Shown in pieces: positions 7,898-14,712 of a stretch of DNA of 64,000 bases. The notes under the pieces are model-generated. The model was given only the letters and a program-made list of their open reading frames with translations, did no database searches and had not been told where the DNA came from. Origin of the DNA: Oscillospiraceae bacterium (GTDB taxonomy: Bacteria; Bacillota; Clostridia; Oscillospirales; Oscillospiraceae). The stretch spans positions 35,722 through 99,721 of the forward strand of contig JAFTGD010000023.1 in assembly GCA_017458065.1 (NCBI GenBank). The letters run 5' to 3'. The position numbers and the translations under genes are program-made. Each line of letters begins with the position of its first letter. Position 1 is the stretch's first letter.

Positions 7898-10369
7898 TCA
7901 GACAGCCTGCTGCTCGGTTCGGGCAATGATGTCGTCCTGGAGGTCCTTCGAGAGCTCGGTAAAATATGCGCTGTAGCCGGCAATCCGCACCAGAAGGCTC
8001 CGGTACTGCTCAGGATGCCGCTGGGCCTCGATGAGCGTTTCGGTGTTCAGAACATTGAACTGAATATGCCAGAGCCGCAGATCATGCCAGGCCTGGATGA
8101 ACTGAACCAGCTTTTCCGTCCCCACGTCACCCGACACGCAGGAGGGGCTGAGCTTGACATTCAGCAGGCGCGCCGCCCGATCCCGGCACCCCTGGTTTTT
8201 GGTGGCAAAGTTCGAGAGCAGCACGGCCGTCGGACCGTTGCGGTCGGCCCCCTGCGAGGCGCTGCTGCCGTCGCTGAGCGGCATCCAGGCAAGACGCCCG
8301 TTGGGCGTCGCGGCAACCACCTTCCCGAAAGGCACATGGGACGTAAAGGGCACCAGGCGCAGATCCAGATGGACGCCCAGTTCTTTGGAGTATCTGGCCG
8401 TGAAGTCCAGCGCTTCCCTGTCCAGCCGCTTGCCGATGGCATCGGCATACGGGTCGTTGTTCCCATAGGCGGGGGCGTTCTTCAGCAGATTGCGCAGCTG
8501 CTCGCGTCCCTCAAAATTGGCGGCGATTGCTTCCTGCAGTTCCCGGATCGTGACCGTTTTCTCTTCATAGACGTATTTTTTGATGGCGGCGAGAGAATCG
8601 ATCACCGTTCCGTAGCCGATGAATTCAAAATAGCCGAGGTCGATTCCGCCCGGGATAACAGGCTGATGCAGATCCTTGTATTCCGCACGGCACAGCTCAT
8701 GGAGCATGGAGCCTAAGGGACTTGCAAAGTGCTGCGCGCGCAGCCGGATAATCTGGTATTCCTGAACAAAAGCATGCCGGATAAAATAGCGCTGTTCTTT
8801 GAGATACGCTTCGAGGAACTCCTCGAAGGTCTCAAAGTCCTCCACCGGTCCCGCGTCGATGCCGATCTCTTCCTCGCCGAACTTCAGCATCCTGCCATGG
8901 AACAGGGTCATCTCCAGCGCAGCGGCGAAATTGATATACGCGCAGGGGCTGGTATAGGTGTCGCGGTTTGGCATGCGAACCTCAGAGCAGCCCGAGACGC
9001 TGTAGTCGTTGGCCTCTTCGATCCGGGCGCCCTTTGCCAGCAGCAGCGGGATCACCTCGTCGTCGTTAATGAGCTTCGGGAAGCCGCTCCCCTCTTTGAT
9101 GGTCTCGGCAACCTCCCAGAGGTAACGGCGCGGACTGAGCGTGTGCACCCGGGCCGCGAGATCCGGATAGTTCAGAGGGAAATTCCGCTTGGAACGCAGG
9201 AACAGATAGGTAAGCTCGTTGGTCGCGTCCACACCGTCCCGGTCGACGCCGCCGACGGTCACCGCCTCCCAGTGGGCATAGCCCTCGTTGAAGGAGCCTC
9301 CGGCCGCCGAGAGATAGAGGTCCACATATTCGCTCATGGCGACCCACATGGATTCCAGCAGCTCTTCCGCGTCCTCTTCCGTCATCACGCCGGCGTCAAT
9401 GTCCTGCCGGTAGTAAGGATACAGATACTGATCCATACGTCCGTTTGAGATGACCGTGCCGGTCTTCTGCTCGATGCGCGAGAACATCTGCACATACCAC
9501 TGCGACTGCAGCGCCTCATAGAAGCTTCTCGGTGCAAACTCCGGTACATGCTCGCTTGCCTCGGCGATCCGAAGCCAGAACGCCTTCTGATCCGGGTCCG
9601 TCTCCTTCTCCGCATAGCTTCTCGCAAGCTGCGCATGCCGATGCGCCCAGAGGACGATGGCATCGCAGGTCAGGATGGCTGCCTCCAGGAAGGGCTTTTT
9701 CTCCATCGTGTCGACCGCGCTGTCGGGATCCAGCGTCTCCAGTTTTTCGGCAAATTCCTTCCTCAGGCCGGAAATGCCCTTTTTCAGCACGATTTCGTAA
9801 TCATGCACCCACTGAATAGAGGACCGGTAAGATGCCGTCTCATTGACGATAAAGCGGGAAGTCCCATCCTCGTTGTAGGTCAGCCGCCTGGTGTCCGCCG
9901 GGAAAGCTGTCAGCAGATCTTCATGGAAGGTTTTCCCCTTCCAGTAAGGAGATATGATTTTTTCCACAATCTCGGCATCCGCCGGGTCAATGTCGAAGGG
10001 GGATGTCTCCCTCTCCGGCAGATGACGGATCGCCTCGTCCAGAATGTCTCCGTCAAGCTCGGGATACAGCACGCCGTACCGCCCCGGCTTTCCGGCGCGG
10101 CCGGCCAGAAGCTGGTCTTCTTCCAGATATACCGTCGCTTTTTCGGCATAGTGATAGAGGGCCTTTGCCCAGCGCAGATTCAGCGGTTCCCCTTCGGTCT
10201 CGCGGAAGCTCTCTGTAAAAAACAGTCCCCGTTCAATGTCGATCACAGGCTTCTGATTCCTGCTGCGAAGCAGCAGCTTCACAGCTCTGTTCCGGGATAG
10301 AAACACCGGCTCTCCGGTTTTTCTTTCGTTCTCAATACGGCTCTCCTGAACCGACAAAATGTTGCTCAC
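7898..10369 (-). CDS. islA: Glycyl radical enzyme, probable isethionate sulfite-lyase
   Basis: This 823-residue enzyme has the thiyl-radical Cys461 in SGCSEV, Glu463 two residues on, and the glycyl-radical loop RIAGYSAYF with Gly798. Residues reported for isethionate sulfite-lyase (recalled as Arg189, Gln193, Cys468, Glu470, Arg678, Gly805 in Bilophila IslA) fall at Arg182, Gln186, Cys461, Glu463, Arg671 and Gly798 here, a constant offset of seven. The substrate would be isethionate (2-hydroxyethanesulfonate), the products acetaldehyde and sulfite. The genes that follow encode sulfite-reductase-type proteins, which fits. The start is GTG with AGGGA upstream. A related sulfonate such as dihydroxypropanesulfonate is the main alternative substrate. 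Confidence 0.82.
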   Translation of the reverse strand: MSNILSVQESRIENERKTGEPVFLSRNRAVKLLLRSRNQKPVIDIERGLFFTESFRETEGEPLNLRWAKALYHYAEKATVYLEEDQLLAGRAGKPGRYGVLYPELDGDILDEAIRHLPERETSPFDIDPADAEIVEKIISPYWKGKTFHEDLLTAFPADTRRLTYNEDGTSRFIVNETASYRSSIQWVHDYEIVLKKGISGLRKEFAEKLETLDPDSAVDTMEKKPFLEAAILTCDAIVLWAHRHAQLARSYAEKETDPDQKAFWLRIAEASEHVPEFAPRSFYEALQSQWYVQMFSRIEQKTGTVISNGRMDQYLYPYYRQDIDAGVMTEEDAEELLESMWVAMSEYVDLYLSAAGGSFNEGYAHWEAVTVGGVDRDGVDATNELTYLFLRSKRNFPLNYPDLAARVHTLSPRRYLWEVAETIKEGSGFPKLINDDEVIPLLLAKGARIEEANDYSVSGCSEVRMPNRDTYTSPCAYINFAAALEMTLFHGRMLKFGEEEIGIDAGPVEDFETFEEFLEAYLKEQRYFIRHAFVQEYQIIRLRAQHFASPLGSMLHELCRAEYKDLHQPVIPGGIDLGYFEFIGYGTVIDSLAAIKKYVYEEKTVTIRELQEAIAANFEGREQLRNLLKNAPAYGNNDPYADAIGKRLDREALDFTARYSKELGVHLDLRLVPFTSHVPFGKVVAATPNGRLAWMPLSDGSSASQGADRNGPTAVLLSNFATKNQGCRDRAARLLNVKLSPSCVSGDVGTEKLVQFIQAWHDLRLWHIQFNVLNTETLIEAQRHPEQYRSLLVRIAGYSAYFTELSKDLQDDIIARTEQQAV

Positions 10370-10401
10370 GGCGAGATCCCTGCCTTTTCATAAAATCCGT
10401 C

Positions 10402-10509
10402 CTATCTTAGCAAGCTTCGTATCAAACCGCAACACGACTGCAAAAAGGCAAAAATAATTCCGTCATTTTCCAATTTGTTCCGAAGCTCGTGCTTTGATAT
10501 TCCCTGCAT
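10402..10509 (-). CDS. Possible short leader ORF with tandem Cys codons before the sulfite-lyase operon
   Basis: A 35-codon frame ends 32 bases before the sulfite-lyase GTG and contains SCCG near its end (Cys codons at 10434-10429). No good ribosome site precedes its ATG, so translation is doubtful. It is listed because the divergent transporter gene has a much clearer Cys-codon leader. Confidence 0.2.
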   Translation of the reverse strand: MQGISKHELRNKLENDGIIFAFLQSCCGLIRSLLR

Positions 10510-10543
10510 AACAGGGCGTCCGGAGCGTCCGAAAATAATTCGG
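10502..10543. promoter_or_regulatory. Two adjacent inverted repeats, candidate operators between divergent operons
   Basis: CCCTG-CATAA-CAGGG (10502-10516) and CCGAA-AATAA-TTCGG (10529-10543) are perfect 5+5+5 palindromes separated by 12 bases, in which GCGTCCG is repeated directly. They lie between the sulfite-lyase operon and the promoter of the YeiH-type gene, where a shared regulator would act. No regulator gene is adjacent; the AraC-type gene at the left edge is one candidate. Confidence 0.4.
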
Positions 10544-10564
10544 CATTTTTGAAAATGACTCCCG

Positions 10565-10593
10565 TTGACAAAAATCCGCCCGGCGAGTATGAT
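10565..10593 (+). promoter_or_regulatory. Consensus sigma-A promoter of the YeiH-type transporter
   Basis: TTGACA (10565-10570), 17 bases, then TATGAT (10588-10593) is close to ideal. It predicts a start near 10600 and an untranslated leader of about 310 bases, long enough to carry the RNA structure and leader peptide described next. Confidence 0.8.
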
Positions 10594-10610
10594 GCGTGCC
10601 ATTAAACCTA

Positions 10611-10737
10611 CAATTCCGATTGGTTTCTATGCTGTGCAAATCGAATTGCAGGTATCGCGGATGACTGACCGGACAACCGGAGGTTTCCCGGCTTGGGCAA
10701 ACGTGCGCCCATCGTGGAGCCATCGGTCGTCCGGTCA
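10611..10737 (+). ncRNA. Structured 5' leader RNA (unassigned class)
   Basis: Two helices are evident. The first pairs 10611-10621 with 10639-10648 around one bulged C. The second pairs TGACCGGAC (10666-10674) with GTCCGGTCA (10729-10737), is extended by ACCG/CGGT after one mismatch, and encloses nested GGCT/AGCC and GGGC/GCCC pairs. It sits just before the leader peptide. I could not match it to a riboswitch class; it may be an aptamer, or simply shape access to the leader ORF. Confidence 0.45.
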
Positions 10738-10762
10738 TTTCATCGGGAAGGGGGGAAGGAAC

Positions 10763-10867
10763 ATGAAACATGTTTGGAGGCGCGGCGTCATACCCGATCT
10801 CCGCTTCGCAGGCGCCCTGCAAACCGGTTCCCTGGACCGAATGTGCTGCTGTCCTTATATTAAGTAA
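10763..10867 (+). CDS. Cys-Cys-Cys leader peptide upstream of the YeiH-type transporter
   Basis: This 34-codon ORF has a strong ribosome site (AAGGGGGG, 7 bases from the ATG). Its end reads RMCCCPYIK with Cys codons 28-30 at 10844-10852. It ends 46 bases before the transporter ATG. Runs of codons for one amino acid near the end of a short translated ORF are the signature of ribosome-stalling attenuation. Here slow decoding at low Cys-tRNA would hold the ribosome over sequence that otherwise pairs with the transporter's ribosome site. The amino acid fits the sulfur theme of the locus. Translation has not been shown. Confidence 0.65.
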   Translation: MKHVWRRGVIPDLRFAGALQTGSLDRMCCCPYIK

Positions 10868-10902
10868 GAAATCCACATTCGATATCTTAACGGAACTAAG
10901 GA
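10852..10902 (+). promoter_or_regulatory. Candidate ribosome-site-sequestering hairpin
   Basis: TCCTTA (10852-10857, overlapping the last Cys, Pro and Tyr codons of the leader peptide) is complementary to TAAGGA (10897-10902), which contains the transporter ribosome site AAGGAG (10898-10903). An inner TTAAG/CTTAA helix (10860-10864/10886-10890) supports it. A ribosome halted at the Cys codons would cover the left arm and free the site. The helix is only moderately stable on paper, and no T-run follows, so control of translation rather than termination is suggested. Confidence 0.45.
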
Positions 10903-10913
10903 GCAATGTAATC

Positions 10914-12290
10914 ATGAGCAATAAACCCACTTCTGCCGCTGTCGCCAGCGACGAGCTTGTCACAACTGAAAAATTCAAAGTCAGCGACCTCTGGAAGACG
11001 GATGACTGGCAGGCCGTTTGGATCGGCTTTATCATCATTCTTGTCGGCGCAATCGCCGTCTTGACCAGCGGCTTTGATTTCTCTGCGGCCAACTTCTCTA
11101 CCTGGGGACACGGTGCCAGCGTTCTGACGCAGCTGAACAGCGCGCTGCTGATAAAACTGCTGCGCACCTTCCTGGTCCTCGGTGTACTTTTCACGCTGGG
11201 CAAAGCCCTCCAGGGAAGCTCCGCCGCCAGATTTATCCCCGCGTTTGCGGGCCTGTTTGCGCTCGCAATTCTGGTCCGCTTCATCAGCGCCGAATACACC
11301 TTCAACCGCTATCTGGAATGGGCCTTTTTCGCCATCGCTGTCGGACTGCTGATTTCCAACACCGTCGGCGTTCCAAACTGGCTGCGCCCCGCGGTTCAGA
11401 CCGAGTTCTACATCAAAGCCGGGCTTGTCATCATGGGCTTTTCCGTGCTGTTTTCCAACATCATTAACTTCGGGCTTTACGGGCTCGGCATTGCCTGGGT
11501 CGTAACGCCCATCGTCATCATCTTCATGTGGTACTTTGGTACCCGTGTTCTGAAGATCGATAACAAGCCTCTGATCATCACCATGGCCACCGCCACCAGC
11601 GTTTGCGGCACCAGCGCCGCCATTGCCTCAGGTGCTGCAGCCAAGGCGAAGAAAACGGATCTTTCTCTCACGGTTTCCATCTCCATTCTGTTCACTGTTC
11701 TCATGATGGTGCTGGAGCCCATTATCATCCGAGCTGTCGGCCTCGGGGAGGTCATGGGCGGCGCGCTGATCGGCGGTACTGTCGATTCTACCGGTGCTGT
11801 CACCGTCGCCGGCACAGCGCTTGGCGAGACGGCCCAAACCGTCGCCGTGCTGGTCAAATCCATCCAGAATATCCTCATCGGCTTCATTGCCTTTGCTGTT
11901 GCGGTGTTCTTCACCACCCGCGTTGAAAAAGCAGATGGCAGCGGGCGGAAGGTCGGCGCGTCAGAGATTTGGTACCGGTTGCCCAAGTTCATTCTCGGCT
12001 TCTTTGCGGCAAGCCTGGCAGCCTCTTTCATCGTACGTCCTCTCGCCGGTGGCGACGCTGTTTCCGCTATTAACAAAGTGCTTGATCAGTACAAAAACTG
12101 GGCCTTTGTCCTTGCGTTTACCAGCATCGGTCTGGATACCAACTTCCGTGAAATCAAAGAACAGCTGCAGGGCGGAAAGCCCCTTGCTCTGTACGTAGTC
12201 GGCCAGCTTTTCAATATTGTGCTGACTTTCCTGGCGGTCTATTTGCTGCTGTCCGGCAAGTTCTTCCCACTGCCCGCTCTGGCCGCATGA
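10914..12290 (+). CDS. YeiH-family (UPF0324) putative sulfate/sulfite-type transporter
   Basis: This 458-residue membrane protein has about ten or eleven hydrophobic segments. Family signatures include VGVPNWLRPAVQTEFYIKAG, the conserved ATATSVCGTSAAIA stretch, GGTVDSTGAVTVAGTALG and FTSIGLDTNFREI. The family is annotated as sulfate exporter, though few members have been tested. ATG at 10914 has AAGGAG ten bases upstream. It is divergent from the sulfonate/sulfite operon and under a Cys-codon leader. This suggests movement of a sulfur oxyanion or sulfonate; raised expression on Cys shortage would suit an importer better than an exporter. Confidence 0.8.
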   Translation: MSNKPTSAAVASDELVTTEKFKVSDLWKTDDWQAVWIGFIIILVGAIAVLTSGFDFSAANFSTWGHGASVLTQLNSALLIKLLRTFLVLGVLFTLGKALQGSSAARFIPAFAGLFALAILVRFISAEYTFNRYLEWAFFAIAVGLLISNTVGVPNWLRPAVQTEFYIKAGLVIMGFSVLFSNIINFGLYGLGIAWVVTPIVIIFMWYFGTRVLKIDNKPLIITMATATSVCGTSAAIASGAAAKAKKTDLSLTVSISILFTVLMMVLEPIIIRAVGLGEVMGGALIGGTVDSTGAVTVAGTALGETAQTVAVLVKSIQNILIGFIAFAVAVFFTTRVEKADGSGRKVGASEIWYRLPKFILGFFAASLAASFIVRPLAGGDAVSAINKVLDQYKNWAFVLAFTSIGLDTNFREIKEQLQGGKPLALYVVGQLFNIVLTFLAVYLLLSGKFFPLPALAA

Positions 12291-12302
12291 CAGAAAACGC
12301 AG

Positions 12303-12455
12303 ATGCATATCGGAAAAACACCCCGCCGCACACGGAAGGACCGCGTAATCTGCGCCGTTTCGGTAGTGGTCTTTGCGGCGGCCGTACTTGCAGCCGGCTA
12401 TATCATGGTATCTCTGCAACTGCATTGCGTTCTTCACAGCAGCACCTCCAAGTAA
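12303..12455 (+). pseudogene. N-terminal fragment of a membrane-anchored protein
   Basis: Fifty codons beginning with ATG encode a basic stretch (PRRTRKDR), one membrane segment (ICAVSVVVFAAAVLAAGYIM) and then run into DNA that belongs to the AbiE locus on the other strand. This is how a signal-anchored protein such as a sortase starts, but the rest is missing. The fragment ends at the same junction (~12412) where the AbiEii toxin reading frame is lost, so one deletion or recombination probably removed both gene bodies. Confidence 0.4.
12411..12437 (-). pseudogene. Remnant of the AbiEii toxin gene (first codons only)
   Basis: A GTG overlapping the AbiEi stop by four bases opens a frame reading MKNAMQLQ, the usual beginning of AbiEii nucleotidyltransferase toxins (MKNAMQLK). 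Homology stops after about eight codons and unrelated sequence follows. The toxin is therefore deleted and the antitoxin is left alone. Confidence 0.6.
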
Positions 12456-13027
12456 GCCCTGAGCTTTTCTTCAACCCGCAGTTTATGTGCATACTCCGAC
12501 AACAACGGGATGTTCTTTTCTTTGCGGGAGGCGTATTTTTTAAACGCATCTGTAACAATCTGAACATCTGTATGATTCCGGGGTCTTAAAACATCACAGA
12601 GTGAACGCTCTGCGCAGTATCCTCTAACTGCATTGCCACCGGGTGTTTTCAGATCAACGACTCCGAGGTTATACAAAGGTTCTTTTGAACCGCTGCATAC
12701 AATTCCTTCCTGCTTTGGCCCTGAAAGATTATAGGTTGCAGGAAAAACCATATGAAATTTGCTTGGCGTCCTGTCCGTGAGTTCACACAAGAAAAGCGCT
12801 GTCTCCAACGAGTAGATGCCTCGCTTAAACCGGCTCTGGATATTCACGAACTCGTCTTCCCACACTTCCGGCAACGTGTAAACCCCGCGTGATGCCCTCT
12901 CGAGACCACCGGTATCTGACAAATATTTCAGTGTGCCACGGGATATACCGGCTTCAACAACCATGGCAGTGGTAATAATGCCGTTATTCCGTTTCGCAAG
13001 TTCTAATAGTTTCTGAGTATCCGTCAT
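12434..13027 (-). CDS. abiEi: AbiEi-family antitoxin / transcriptional repressor (orphan)
   Basis: This 197-residue protein has the AbiEi layout: an N-terminal winged helix (NNGIITTAMVVEAGISRGTLKYLSDTG, ~15-40), the LERASRGVYTLP joint and a C-terminal antitoxin domain (AERSLCDVLRPRNH, ~140-155). The AbiE system is a type IV toxin-antitoxin and phage-defence pair in which AbiEi represses its own operon. Start at 13027 follows AAAGGCGGTGAC. The toxin that should overlap its stop is deleted, so only repressor or cross-protective functions are possible. A near-perfect palindromic operator with promoter lies directly upstream. Confidence 0.88.
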   Translation of the reverse strand: MTDTQKLLELAKRNNGIITTAMVVEAGISRGTLKYLSDTGGLERASRGVYTLPEVWEDEFVNIQSRFKRGIYSLETALFLCELTDRTPSKFHMVFPATYNLSGPKQEGIVCSGSKEPLYNLGVVDLKTPGGNAVRGYCAERSLCDVLRPRNHTDVQIVTDAFKKYASRKEKNIPLLSEYAHKLRVEEKLRAYLEVLL

Positions 13028-13042
13028 ATCGTCACCGCCTTT

Positions 13043-13091
13043 CTTGACTTTCTCGCTTGTTATTATAAAGAAATCAAGCAAGAAAGTCAAG
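13043..13091 (-). promoter_or_regulatory. Promoter and palindromic operator of the AbiEi gene
   Basis: Arms CTTGACTTTCTCGCTTG (13043-13059) and CAAGCAAGAAAGTCAAG (13075-13091) pair with one mismatch over 17 bp. Within them lies a minus-strand promoter: TTGACT (13090-13085), 17 bases, TATAAT (13067-13062). AbiEi proteins bind inverted repeats at their own promoters, so this is the expected autoregulatory site and it is intact. Confidence 0.8.
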
Positions 13092-13220
13092 AATTGAACG
13101 ATAAAATGACGCTCCCGGAGGAGCGCCGGTCCAATTGGATGTTGTTATATCTGAACTTTGGTTTCAAATTCAGATTAGAATTCAGAAGCAAGGCAGCCGT
13201 CATAAATGATGACACCGGAG

Positions 13221-14170
13221 TTACTCTGTCGGCAGCGTTACGACAAACCGGCTTCCTTCGCCCGGTTCGCTTTCGCAGATGATTGTGCCGTGATGTGCCT
13301 GGACGATCGCCTTTGAGATCGAAAGCCCTATCCCGGCCCCTCCGGTTTTTCTTGTTCTGGACTTGTCCGTTCGATAAAAGCGCTCAAACACCCGGCTGCA
13401 CTCATCCTTCGCAATTCCGATCCCGGTGTCCTCTACGGCCAGCTCCGCTTTGCCCTTTTCTTTTTTCACCGAAACGGTGATCCTGCCGTTTTCATCTGTC
13501 TATTTGAGCGCGTTAGACAGCAGATTGGCGATCACTTGGCCGATTCTTCCCCGATCGGCACAGAGGTGCACTTCCTCCCCGACGAGCTGTGCATCGATGC
13601 GCTTTTCCCGCAGCTGCGTCTCAAAGCCCAACAGAATGGTTTCGGCGAGACGGTATAACTCCACATCCTCTTTGTTCAGATCATATGCGGTCGCCTCCGC
13701 GCTCTCCAGGCGTTCCAGATCGGCGATCAGGCCGGACAGCCGGGCGAGCTCATCATAACAGCTTTTCAGCCGCTCTGTCGTCGGTTCCATCACATCATCC
13801 ATCATCATCTCCATGTAGGACGATATGTTTGTGACCGGCGTCCTCAGTTCGTGCGCGATGTCCTCGGTCATCTGTCTGCGCAGATATTCCTGCTCCTCCA
13901 AGGCTTCCGCCATGTGGTTCACCGCGTCCGCAAGCTCATAGGTTTCCCTCTCCTTCAGTTCCGTGCTCACCCTTACGCCGTAATCCCCCTCAGAGATCTT
14001 TTTCGTCGCGGAGATCACACCGGAAATCGGCTTTGTAACGCGTCTTGCAATCAGCAGTCCCAACAGGACCGCGACAGCCAGGGACGCCGCGCCCGCGAGA
14101 CTGAGGATCAGATTCAGGGCATGGATGAATTGAAAGCCGTTTTCATCCAGATAAAGATTCCCTTCGACTC
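13221..14170 (-). pseudogene. Histidine kinase, 5'-truncated and interrupted by an in-frame TAG
   Basis: One frame encodes the second membrane helix (LILSLAGAASLAVAVLLGLL), a HAMP domain (RRVTKPISGVISATKKISEG), the HisKA box with the phospho-acceptor His (MTEDIAHELRTPVTNISSY), the N-box (IANLLSNALK) and, after a TAG at 13502-13500, the G-boxes (VEDTGIGI, GGAGIGLSISKAIV). The TAG replaces the residue after NALK, usually Tyr or Phe, leaving the ATP-binding half separate. The N-terminal helix and sensor domain are missing; the frame fades into the DUF2318 gene end. No response regulator is adjacent. Nonsense mutation plus truncation makes this a pseudogene. Confidence 0.8.
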
Positions 14171-14665
14171 TGCAAGAAAATCGTAGGAAATCAGGATGCT
14201 GTCTTCGGTAACGGTTTTGTTCTCTTCAAAAATAGGCCAGGGATTGCATCCCCCGGAGCTCACCTCGACCTGATCCGGGGAAAAGCGGAAACCGCAATTG
14301 TTGCAGACCAGTTCTCCCTCTTCAAAGCGATAGAACCCGGCTCCGGAGGTATAGCAGCTCTGGCAGGTGTTGAACGCCGTGCGGATTGTCCCGTCGGACG
14401 CTTTGACCGCAAGCACTTCCATCGCTTCCCCGTCCACGGTGAACGGATAAAACCTTGCCTCTTCACTGATTTCCGAAATCGGGATCACCAGGGATTCCCC
14501 TTTGGCAATCACGGCCGGAGTATCGGCTGCAGGCTCTGCACTCGGCCTGTTCCCGTTCACAAGGAACACCAGGGCCGCGCAGGCAAGGACCGCCGCCGCG
14601 ATCAGGGGCAGGACCTTTCTGTTCCCGCTCGCTTCCGCCTTGCTCTTATCATTCTTAGTTGCCAT
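14114..14665 (-). CDS. DUF2318 membrane-anchored protein, 3' end fused to foreign sequence
   Basis: A single N-terminal membrane anchor (VLPLIAAAVLACAALVFLV) is followed by a DUF2318 domain with its cysteine pairs: CQSC, CNNC, then SGGCNPWPI. These Cys motifs suggest metal binding. The last ~15 residues (WMKTAFNSSMP) are encoded by DNA that in another frame is the broken histidine kinase, so the natural C-terminus was replaced at the rearrangement point. The neighbour encodes a copper-type HMA/cupredoxin membrane protein, and DUF2318 proteins often accompany such genes. Function is inferred only. Confidence 0.75.
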   Translation of the reverse strand: MATKNDKSKAEASGNRKVLPLIAAAVLACAALVFLVNGNRPSAEPAADTPAVIAKGESLVIPISEISEEARFYPFTVDGEAMEVLAVKASDGTIRTAFNTCQSCYTSGAGFYRFEEGELVCNNCGFRFSPDQVEVSSGGCNPWPIFEENKTVTEDSILISYDFLAESKGIFIWMKTAFNSSMP

Positions 14666-14712
14666 TTTGTTTTCCTCCTATGCTTATTGTTATGCCCGTC
14701 AAAAACAGGCCG

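Noticed and set aside
7898-10369. Pyruvate formate-lyase, choline TMA-lyase or glycerol dehydratase.
   Set aside because: The thiyl motif is SGCSEV rather than the tandem Cys of PFL, and the sulfonate-binding Arg/Gln/Arg set of isethionate lyase is present; neighbours are sulfur genes and no microcompartment gene is seen.
10611-10913. Cobalamin, SAM, molybdenum-cofactor or ZTP riboswitch in the transporter leader.
   Set aside because: I could not find the conserved core words of these classes; only unassigned helices and the Cys leader peptide are supported.
13500-13502. Selenocysteine, pyrrolysine or programmed readthrough at the kinase TAG.
   Set aside because: The codon sits where family members have an aromatic residue, no recoding element is visible, and the gene is also truncated at its 5' end.
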